From Lachnoclostridium sp. UBA3775 (GTDB taxonomy: Bacteria; Bacillota; Clostridia; Lachnospirales; Lachnospiraceae): a stretch of 15,556 nucleotides of DNA. Location of the stretch: assembly GCA_002369525.1 (NCBI GenBank), contig DFFN01000167.1, positions 1 to 15,556 of the forward strand. Direction: 5' to 3'. Made by a program: the position numbers and the translations under genes. Under the pieces are notes generated by a model. It saw only the letters and a program-made list of their open reading frames with translations. It was not told the origin of the DNA and made no database searches. Positions within the stretch are counted from its first letter, which is position 1. Every line of letters begins with the position of its first letter. Shown piece after piece: positions 8,396 through 14,369 of this stretch.

Positions 8396-9283
8396 ATGAA
8401 AAACCGTTTGCTGTTTATTTACAATCCCAATGCCGGCAAGAAAGCAATAAAGGACAAGCTGCTGGAAATAATCAACAATCTGACCGATGACAACATGGAG
8501 CTGGTTGTAAGTCCCACGAAAAAACGCGGAGATGCGGAAGTCAGGGTCATGGAATACGAAAATGACATAGACTGTGAAATGATAATCTGCTCAGGCGGTG
8601 ACGGGACCTTGCATGAGGTAGTCAGCGGAATGATGAAACGTGTGCACAGAGTGCCGATAGTATATATCCCGACGGGAAGCACCAACGATTTCGGTGTGAG
8701 CCTTAACATTCCGAAGGATATGGTCGTTGCTTCGGATATGGCAAAATTCGGCACGCCGTTTCCGATCGATGTGGCAAGCCTGAATCATGATTATTTTGTA
8801 TATACCTGCTGTTTCGGCCTTTTCACCGAAACCTCGTATGCTACGCCTCAGGCCGCCAAAAACGTTCTTGGTCATTTTGCATACATACTTAAGGGTTCAA
8901 CAGAGCTTGCCAAGATCAAAAAATATCATATGAAGGTTGAATTCGATGATGAAGTGATCACCGACACCTTTATCTTTGGTATGGTGTGTTCTACATCTTC
9001 GGTCGGCGGGTTCAAGGGAATAACCGGCAAGGATGTGCGTTTTGACGACGGCTATTATGAAATGATACTTATTAAGGACGGCTCGATGCTTGACCTTATA
9101 CCGATAGTAAACGATCTTCTTAAGGGCAACCACAGTCACGAAAGGGTTATCTACAGAAGAGTCAACAAGGTTAAGTTCACTTCCGAAAAGGAAGTTGCAT
9201 GGTGTGTTGACGGTGAATTTGCCGGAAACCTGAGAGTCGCAGACATAAAAATAAACAGAAGAGCGGTTACGCTCATGATCTGA
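8396..9283 (+). CDS. Diacylglycerol kinase / YegS-family lipid kinase
   Basis: The protein has a DAGK catalytic domain of the YegS/DgkB/LCB5 family: soluble, cytoplasmic or membrane-peripheral enzymes that phosphorylate diacylglycerol or a similar lipid with ATP. It has 295 residues, close to B. subtilis DgkB (about 303). Seen: the N-terminal strand FIYNPNAGKK (7-16); the nucleotide-binding GGDGT at 67-71 within CSGGDGTLHEVV; PTGSTNDFG at 92-100; and a C-terminal VDGEF at 271-275 that belongs to the conserved lipid/metal region. There is no signal peptide or transmembrane segment, unlike small DgkA. The start is supported by GGAGGG at 8381-8386, 9 nt before ATG. It probably recycles diacylglycerol from lipoteichoic acid or phospholipid turnover. 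The exact lipid substrate cannot be read from sequence, so I give no symbol (dgkB would be the closest). It lies 36 bp after addA with no terminator between, so it may share that transcript. Confidence 0.9.
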   Translation: MKNRLLFIYNPNAGKKAIKDKLLEIINNLTDDNMELVVSPTKKRGDAEVRVMEYENDIDCEMIICSGGDGTLHEVVSGMMKRVHRVPIVYIPTGSTNDFGVSLNIPKDMVVASDMAKFGTPFPIDVASLNHDYFVYTCCFGLFTETSYATPQAAKNVLGHFAYILKGSTELAKIKKYHMKVEFDDEVITDTFIFGMVCSTSSVGGFKGITGKDVRFDDGYYEMILIKDGSMLDLIPIVNDLLKGNHSHERVIYRRVNKVKFTSEKEVAWCVDGEFAGNLRVADIKINRRAVTLMI

Positions 9284-9284
9284 G

Positions 9285-9318
9285 GTAGTGTCAAGTTTTT
9301 ATGAAAACTTGATACTAC
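9285..9318 (+). repeat. Long perfect stem-loop after the lipid kinase gene
   Basis: GTAGTGTCAAGTTTT (9285-9299) pairs with 9304-9318 over 15 bp around a TATG loop. The only non-Watson-Crick pair is G9290-T9313, which is a wobble in RNA. It starts 2 bp after the lipid kinase stop. It lacks a following T-run, so it is not a standard terminator. It may stabilise the 3' end of the upstream message, attenuate transcription, or be a copy of a dispersed palindrome. Confidence 0.75.
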
Positions 9319-9321
9319 GCA

Positions 9322-9359
9322 GGCCACGGCTTCGCGAAGCGAATTATAATGCCGTGGCT
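9322..9359 (+). repeat. Second stem-loop in the xylB leader
   Basis: GCCACGGC (9323-9330) pairs with GCCGTGGC (9351-9358), extendable by a G-T pair at 9322/9359. Inside it TTCGC (9331-9335) pairs with GCGAA (9339-9343) around a GAA loop, leaving a 7-base one-sided bulge TTATAAT (9344-9350). There is no T-run. It ends 12 bp before the xylB ribosome site at 9371-9376. I do not recognise it as a known riboswitch; the element is probably transcribed and regulatory, or a repeat. Confidence 0.65.
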
Positions 9360-9383
9360 ATCAGTTAGAAAAGGAGACTAAAT

Positions 9384-10862
9384 ATGTATTTTATCGGAGT
9401 GGATCTCGGAACATCATCGGTTAAGCTCCTGCTTATGAATGAAAAGGGCGAGATTAAAAATATTGTTTCAAAGGAATATCCTCTGTTTTTCCCGAAAACG
9501 GGATGGAGTGAGCAGAACCCCGAGGACTGGTGGAAGGGCTGTGTAGAAGGAATCAAGGAACTGATTTCCGGCTTTGACTCAGCAGAGGTTTCCGGAATTT
9601 CCTTCGGCGGTCAGATGCACGGTCTTGTTGTGCTTGATGAGAATGACAAGGTAATCCGTCCTGCAATACTCTGGAACGACGGAAGAACCGGAAAAGAGTG
9701 CGAATACTTTAATAAAACCGTCGGACGCGAAAAAATCTCGGAGCTGACGGGAAATATGGCATTTACAGGCTTTACCGCGCCCAAGCTTCTCTGGATGAAG
9801 GAAAATGAACCCGGGCTTTTTGCAAAGATCGAGAAGATAATGCTTCCCAAGGATTATATTGCATATATGCTTACCGGCGTGCACTGCACCGATGTTTCGG
9901 ATGCAAGCGGCATGCTGTTATTTGATGTCAAAAACCGTACATGGTCCGAGGAAATGTGCCGTCTTACGGGGGTAAAGGTATCGCAGCTTGCAAAAATATT
10001 TGAAAGCTATGAGGTTGTCGGTACCGTAAAACCCGAAATTGCCGCCATGCTCGGACTGTCCGAAAACGTAAAGGTTATTGCAGGCGCCGGCGATAATGCT
10101 GCGGGAGCAGTCGGTACAGGAACCTTAAAGCACGGAATGTGCCAGGTTTCGCTCGGAACCTCGGGAACCGTACTTATCTCAACCGATAATTATGCCGTCG
10201 ATCCCAACAATACCATGCATACCTTCGATCATGCTAACGGAAAATATCATTTCCTCGGCTGCATGCTTTCGGCAGCTTCATCAAACAAGTGGTGGATGGA
10301 TGACATCATCGGCACAAAGGATTATGCCGGAGAGCAGAAGAACATAAAGGAGCTCGGCAATAATTCGGTATTTTATCTGCCTTATCTTATGGGTGAAAGG
10401 ACCCCTCATAACAATGCCAATGCCAGAGGTGCATTCGTCGGCCTTTCAATGGATACAACAAGATCTGATATGACCCTTGCAGTGCTTGAGGGTGTTGCCT
10501 TTGGTCTTCGTGATGCGGTAGAGATTGCAAGAAATCTTGGCATAAGGGTTGACAGGATAAGAGCAATAGGCGGCGGCGCAAAGAGCCCGCTATGGTGCGA
10601 CATACTTGCAAACGTGATGAATGTAAAGGTCGATAAGATCAATTGTGAAGAAGGCCCCGGCTATGGCGCGGCCATACTTGCAGCGGTAGGCTGCGGTGTT
10701 TTCGCTTCCTGCGAGGAGGCTGCCGACAGCTTTATAAAGGTTACAAAGACGATTGACCCCGATGCGGCAACGGTTGCAAAATATGAAAAAAGATACAAGG
10801 TTTTCAGGGAATTATATCCCGCAATCCTTCCCTGCTATGACAGCATAGTGGACTGCGAATAA
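9384..10862 (+). CDS. xylB: Xylulokinase (FGGY family)
   Basis: XylB phosphorylates D-xylulose with ATP to xylulose 5-phosphate, the entry of xylose and related pentoses into the pentose phosphate pathway. The product has 492 residues (E. coli XylB 484). The N-terminal FGGY domain opens with IGVDLGTSSVK (Asp7), then GGQMHGLVVLD (residues 75-85, the xylulokinase-type substrate loop) and RPAILWNDGRT. The C-terminal domain begins with AGAGDNAAGAVGTG, with the catalytic-base Asp237, then SLGTSGT and RAIGGGAKSPLWCDILANV, the FGGY ATP-site signature. ATG 9384 has AAGGAG at 9371-9376, 7 nt upstream. No xylose isomerase, transporter or XylR gene is in the window, so this is an orphan kinase locus. 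A two-hairpin leader precedes it. Other FGGY kinases (glycerol, ribulose) are less likely because of the QMHGL loop. Confidence 0.93.
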   Translation: MYFIGVDLGTSSVKLLLMNEKGEIKNIVSKEYPLFFPKTGWSEQNPEDWWKGCVEGIKELISGFDSAEVSGISFGGQMHGLVVLDENDKVIRPAILWNDGRTGKECEYFNKTVGREKISELTGNMAFTGFTAPKLLWMKENEPGLFAKIEKIMLPKDYIAYMLTGVHCTDVSDASGMLLFDVKNRTWSEEMCRLTGVKVSQLAKIFESYEVVGTVKPEIAAMLGLSENVKVIAGAGDNAAGAVGTGTLKHGMCQVSLGTSGTVLISTDNYAVDPNNTMHTFDHANGKYHFLGCMLSAASSNKWWMDDIIGTKDYAGEQKNIKELGNNSVFYLPYLMGERTPHNNANARGAFVGLSMDTTRSDMTLAVLEGVAFGLRDAVEIARNLGIRVDRIRAIGGGAKSPLWCDILANVMNVKVDKINCEEGPGYGAAILAAVGCGVFASCEEAADSFIKVTKTIDPDAATVAKYEKRYKVFRELYPAILPCYDSIVDCE

Positions 10863-10863
10863 A

Positions 10864-11658
10864 ATGTGCAAAAAAAACGATAAAATATATACCGGCTTTG
10901 CCTATTACTACGACGATTTCATGGATGACGTTCCTTATGATGACTGGACTGAAAACATTACGGGCATATTAAGGGCTGAAGGAATTGATGACGGACTTGT
11001 TTGCGAGCTCGGGTGCGGCACCGGAGAGATTACGGAAAGGCTTTCCGGCAAAGGATATGACATGATAGGCATTGACATTTCCGAAGATATGCTGAGTATC
11101 GCAAGAGAAAAGGCGGCTGAAAACGAAAATGACAGTATTCTTTATCTTTTGCAGGACATGAGGAATTTGGAGCTTTTCGGAACGGTCCGGGCCTTTGTCA
11201 GCGTCTGTGACAGCATGAACTACATCATCAAGGACGAAGATATGGTTGAGATCATGAAAAAGGTCAACAATTATCTGGATCCTGGCGGTCTTTTTATATT
11301 TGACCTTAAGAGTGACTATTATTACAGAACGGAATATGCCGAAAATGAATTTGCCGAGGAAGATGAGGACGGCAATATATTCCTTATGTGGAAAAACCAT
11401 TATGATGAAGATAAACGTCTTAACAGCTATAAAATCGAGATAGACGAGGCGGATGAATCCGGCATGCCGATAAAAACGATGGAAGAGCATGTGCAGAGAG
11501 CCTACGGCATTGAGGAAATATGTGCTTTTATCGACAGGGCGGGGATGGAATTTGTAAAAGTCCTTGACGCCGAAACAATGAAAATGCCGGGTGCAGACTG
11601 CAGGCGTTACTATTTTATCGCGAAAGAAAAAACACAGGATAATAAACTATACATTTAG
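10864..11658 (+). CDS. YqeM-like class I SAM-dependent methyltransferase
   Basis: Cytoplasmic Rossmann-fold methyltransferase of 264 residues. The N-terminus, TGFAYYYDDFMDDVPYDDW, matches the start of the YqeM-type family (B. subtilis YqeM, about 247 residues). Motif I, CELGCGTG, is at residues 47-54, followed by GIDISEDML at 69-77 (acidic residue for the ribose). The LLQDMRNLELFG and CDSMNYI segments and the post-motif strand GGLFIFDLKS also agree with YqeM. The substrate of this family is not established here and cannot be inferred. YqeM normally sits in a yqeK-rsfS-yqeM group; here it lies 1 bp after the xylB stop, so it is probably translated by coupling to xylB, and no strong ribosome site is seen. 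The start keeps the whole conserved N-terminal region. It ends TAG at 11656-11658. Confidence 0.85.
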   Translation: MCKKNDKIYTGFAYYYDDFMDDVPYDDWTENITGILRAEGIDDGLVCELGCGTGEITERLSGKGYDMIGIDISEDMLSIAREKAAENENDSILYLLQDMRNLELFGTVRAFVSVCDSMNYIIKDEDMVEIMKKVNNYLDPGGLFIFDLKSDYYYRTEYAENEFAEEDEDGNIFLMWKNHYDEDKRLNSYKIEIDEADESGMPIKTMEEHVQRAYGIEEICAFIDRAGMEFVKVLDAETMKMPGADCRRYYFIAKEKTQDNKLYI

Positions 11659-11673
11659 TTTTGGGTCAGTAAT

Positions 11674-11989
11674 TTGAAGAAGAAGATCAGGCTTGCGATA
11701 AAGCTGCCGGAATACATAAGCGTTTTCACCGATTTCTGTGCTTGAGAGCTACGGATTCAACACGAAGAACGGTATAGAGTATTCCGGCGGTATGGAAAAT
11801 TTCTATTTTGAGATGCCGGAAGCCTTTACCGACGGTGCGGATGTAAAGGCGGATGAGGCACTTGAACATGAGAATGCCGCCAAGGAGGAAAACAAAGCAT
11901 TTATTGATTCAAATGCGGGACAACTTCTTGAGGATTACAGGCAGACTGTAGAAAAGATCAAAAAGGCACTTCGGCTGAGGAAAGGATAG
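11674..11989 (+). pseudogene. Small unrecognised gene split by an apparent frameshift
   Basis: Two overlapping frames read as one protein. Frame A (TTG 11674 to TGA 11743-11745) encodes KKKIRLAIKLPEYISVFTDFCA; frame B (GTG 11738 to TAG 11987-11989) encodes about 83 residues beginning LESYGFNTKNGIEYSGG and ending in a lysine/arginine-rich helix. Joined by a +1 change within 11720-11745, the product is about 105 residues, acidic in the middle and probably helical at the end. Codon use in frame A looks genuine (AAG, CTT, ATA, AGC), and frame B has no ribosome site of its own, so I favour a single damaged gene or a sequence error over two genes. I do not recognise the family. AAAGGA before the 11994 gene overlaps its last codons, so this gene is tightly coupled to the diguanylate cyclase downstream. 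If frame B is expressed alone, it would start at GTG 11738. Confidence 0.55.
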
Positions 11990-11993
11990 AATC

Positions 11994-13367
11994 ATGAGAA
12001 AGATACTGATAGTTGATGATGAAGCCATGATGCTCATGGTCACCAAAAGGATACTTTCGCCGAATTATGAGGTGATCTGTGCTAATTCCGGGGAAGAGGC
12101 AATCGATGTATATTTTAAAGAAAAGCCGGACCTGATACTTTCGGATCTTCTGATGCCTGAAATGACAGGCTTTGAAATGCACGAGATCATACAGAAAAGA
12201 GTAAGCGAGAAGGTACCCATCATGTATATGACTGCCGACGATACCGAGGAAACCGAAGGAAAGGGCTTCGATCTCGGTGCCGCAGACTTCATTCATAAGC
12301 CTTTTAAGCCTGATATACTTCTCAGAAGAGTTGAAAATGTTCTCGGAAACCTTGAAAAGATTAAGGATCTGACCGAGGAGATCAATATTGACAAGCTTTC
12401 GGGAGTACTGAACAAGAACGGCGCAAATACTAAACTTACCAAGGTATGCGAAGAAACAGACGGAATACTTGCCATCATAGATCTCGACAGCTTTAAGCTG
12501 GTAAATGATATTTACGGTCACGAAGCCGGCGACAGGATACTCATCGGATTTGCTGAGATCATTAAAAACAATACCGAGCCCGATGATATCATAGGAAGGA
12601 TCGGCGGCGACGAGTTTATTGTGTTTTTGTATCATGTTAACGACGAGAATGTTCTTGCAGGTCTTTCTGCAAGAGTAAACGACAGGCTTTATAAGCTTGC
12701 GCTGGAAGTCCTCGGCACAGATATGAAAATACCTTTGGGAGCTTCGTTCGGAGCAGTCAGGGTACCGGATTTCGGCAGGGAATATCCCGATCTTTTCAAA
12801 ATGGCCGACAAGGCGCTTTACTATGTTAAGCAGAACGGCAAGCATGGTTATTCATTTTACAAGGAAAGCAGCGCGGTTACAAGCAATGAAAGTCCGGAAG
12901 AGGAGATGAGGAAGATTTCCAAGCTCCTTGAAGAAAGAAACATACAGAACTGTGCTTTCTGGCTCGGACAGGATGCTTTCAGTGCCGTTTACCGTTTTAT
13001 GCTCCGTTATATAAGCAGTTATAACGGTGTTGCATATAAGCTTCTGTTTGATGTTATGCCGGAAAGCGGAGCTGATGACGGAGCGTATGCCTATGCTATC
13101 GACAGCTTCGGCGAGCTTTTAAACCGGTCGCTCAGAAAAAGCGATATCATGATGCAGAGCAAACCCAATCAGTTTTTCCTTCTGCTTCCGGAGATAACCG
13201 GTGAAAACATTGACAACGTTATCGCAAGGATACTCAGGCAATGGGAAACCTTAAACGGAAATAAAGATATGAAGGTCAAGCTTGTTTACGAAAAAGAAAC
13301 AATAAGCAAGCATGAAGCCGAGGAGGAAGAAAGAAGACTGTATAAGCACAGGGATTACGAAGAATAA
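11994..13367 (+). CDS. Response regulator / diguanylate cyclase (REC-GGDEF-degenerate GGDEF)
   Basis: Cytoplasmic signalling protein of 457 residues. Residues 1-118 form a receiver domain: acidic pair Asp8-Asp9, phosphoacceptor Asp51 (LILSDLLMPEM), Thr80 and Lys102 (HKPFKP). Residues about 130-290 form a GGDEF domain with the intact motif GGDEF at 204-208 and the metal/substrate region IDLDSFKLVNDIYGHEAGD at 162-180, so it should make c-di-GMP from GTP. The product-inhibition RxxD site is not canonical: Glu195 stands where Arg is expected, with Asp198 present. Residues about 300-435 resemble a second GGDEF fold (SFGELLNRSLRKSDIMMQ followed by FFLLLPE), but the motif is replaced by SKPNQF, so it is presumably catalytically dead. 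A charged tail ends the protein. The start has AAAGGA at 11981-11986. No partner histidine kinase is in the window. Confidence 0.9.
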   Translation: MRKILIVDDEAMMLMVTKRILSPNYEVICANSGEEAIDVYFKEKPDLILSDLLMPEMTGFEMHEIIQKRVSEKVPIMYMTADDTEETEGKGFDLGAADFIHKPFKPDILLRRVENVLGNLEKIKDLTEEINIDKLSGVLNKNGANTKLTKVCEETDGILAIIDLDSFKLVNDIYGHEAGDRILIGFAEIIKNNTEPDDIIGRIGGDEFIVFLYHVNDENVLAGLSARVNDRLYKLALEVLGTDMKIPLGASFGAVRVPDFGREYPDLFKMADKALYYVKQNGKHGYSFYKESSAVTSNESPEEEMRKISKLLEERNIQNCAFWLGQDAFSAVYRFMLRYISSYNGVAYKLLFDVMPESGADDGAYAYAIDSFGELLNRSLRKSDIMMQSKPNQFFLLLPEITGENIDNVIARILRQWETLNGNKDMKVKLVYEKETISKHEAEEEERRLYKHRDYEE

Positions 13368-13388
13368 AATATGGGTAAGGTAAAATAA

Positions 13389-14270
13389 ATGGATGATTAT
13401 TTGGTCAGGGCGACGGCCGCAAACGGACAGGTCAGAGCTTTTGCATGCACGACAAAAAAACTGACGGAAGAGGCAAGGAACATTCATTGCCTGACTCCGG
13501 TGACAACGGCCGCTCTCGGAAGACTGATGGCCGGAGGCCTGATGATGGGGGCGATGATGAAGGGTGACAGGGACCTTTTGACTTTGAGGATAGAAGGTGC
13601 CGGTCCCGCAGTCGGTGCTCTTGTCACAGCCGATTCAAAAGGAAATATAAAGGGCTATGTTAACAGAAACGATGTAATGCTTCCTCTGCGTCCGGACGGA
13701 AAGCTTGATGTGGGTGGGGCTTTTGGTCCCGGCTTTCTGAGCGTTATCAAGGACATGGGACTTAAAGATCCTTATGTCGGACAGACCATGCTGGTATCGG
13801 GCGAAATTGCCGAGGACCTTACATATTATTTTGCAAACAGCGAACAGGTTCCTTCGACAGTGGGGCTTGGCGTTCTTGTGAACGGTGACTGTACAGTAAA
13901 ACAGGCCGGAGGTTTCATTGTTCAGCTGATGCCTTTTGCTTCCGAGGAAGTTATTTCTTCCCTTGAAAACAGGCTGAAAAGCATTGATTCCGTCACTGCC
14001 ATGCTTGATGTCGGAAAAAGTCCGGAGGACATACTTCTGGAGCTTCTCGGCGATCAGGAGCTTGCGATAAACGATACAATGCCTGTAAAATATAATTGCG
14101 ACTGTAACAGGGAAAGGTTCACGAGAGGACTGATTTCTCTCGGCAGAAGGGAAATACAGGAAATGATAGATGAAGGAAAACCTATCGAGGTAAATTGCCA
14201 CTTCTGCGATAAAAAATATGAGTTCGGGATTGACGAATTAAAGGATATCTTTGCCGCGGCCAGGAGATAA
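13389..14270 (+). CDS. hslO: Hsp33 redox-regulated chaperone
   Basis: Hsp33 is a cytoplasmic holdase switched on by oxidation of a zinc-bound cysteine tetrad under oxidative and heat stress. The product is 293 residues, normal length. The N-terminal domain begins MDDYLVRATAANGQVRAFA and contains the family segments TTAALGRLMAGGLMMG and GNIKGYVNRNDV. The C-terminal redox switch is complete: Cys237-x-Cys239 (NCDCN) and Cys270-x2-Cys273 (CHFC), separated by 30 residues as expected. ATG 13389 is preceded by GGTAAGG at 13374-13380, giving 8 nt spacing. It follows the diguanylate cyclase by 21 bp without a terminator, so it may be co-transcribed. Its function fits a strict anaerobe meeting oxygen. 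No heat-shock operator (CIRCE) is visible in the short gap. Confidence 0.97.
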   Translation: MDDYLVRATAANGQVRAFACTTKKLTEEARNIHCLTPVTTAALGRLMAGGLMMGAMMKGDRDLLTLRIEGAGPAVGALVTADSKGNIKGYVNRNDVMLPLRPDGKLDVGGAFGPGFLSVIKDMGLKDPYVGQTMLVSGEIAEDLTYYFANSEQVPSTVGLGVLVNGDCTVKQAGGFIVQLMPFASEEVISSLENRLKSIDSVTAMLDVGKSPEDILLELLGDQELAINDTMPVKYNCDCNRERFTRGLISLGRREIQEMIDEGKPIEVNCHFCDKKYEFGIDELKDIFAAARR

Positions 14271-14293
14271 ATAGGTTCTTTAGCTGAGAAAGC

Positions 14294-14322
14294 TTGAAAA
14301 ATAAAGAAAAAAGTGGTAAAAT
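14294..14322 (+). promoter_or_regulatory. Sigma-A promoter for purB
   Basis: The -35 TTGAAA (14294-14299), a 17 bp spacer and the -10 TAAAAT (14317-14322) are preceded by TGG (14314-14316), an extended -10 element. The predicted start, near 14329, leaves a leader of about 40 nt before the purB ATG. No PurR box or purine riboswitch fits in this short leader. Confidence 0.75.
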
Positions 14323-14369
14323 TAATATTTGGAATGTTTAATCAATGTCAGTAAAGGAGAGTAAAAGAC

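Noticed and set aside
9345..9350. Perfect TATAAT as a -10 element for xylB
   Set aside because: No -35-like hexamer lies 16-18 bp upstream and there is no TG extension. The bases are better explained as the bulge of the second stem-loop.
11740..11745. Programmed +1 frameshift at GCT TGA, as in prfB
   Set aside because: The prfB site uses CTT TGA with a nearby internal Shine-Dalgarno and good re-pairing. Here the alanine codon would re-pair poorly on CTT and no stimulatory SD is seen, so mutation or sequence error is more likely.
11958..12845. 295-residue open frame on the minus strand
   Set aside because: It lies opposite the REC-GGDEF coding sequence, which has clear motifs. The minus-strand translation has no recognisable domain, and such antisense frames are common with this codon use.
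13371..13388. Five-codon ORF (MGKVK) ending right before hslO
   Set aside because: It has no ribosome site of its own and the GG-rich part serves as the hslO ribosome site. A chance ORF.
13635..14201. 188-residue open frame on the minus strand
   Set aside because: Antisense to hslO, whose product is unmistakable; no plausible start signal or domain.
14275..14300. Terminator after hslO
   Set aside because: Only 4 bp pairings (CTTT/AAAG or AGCT/AGCT) can be drawn and there is no T-run.
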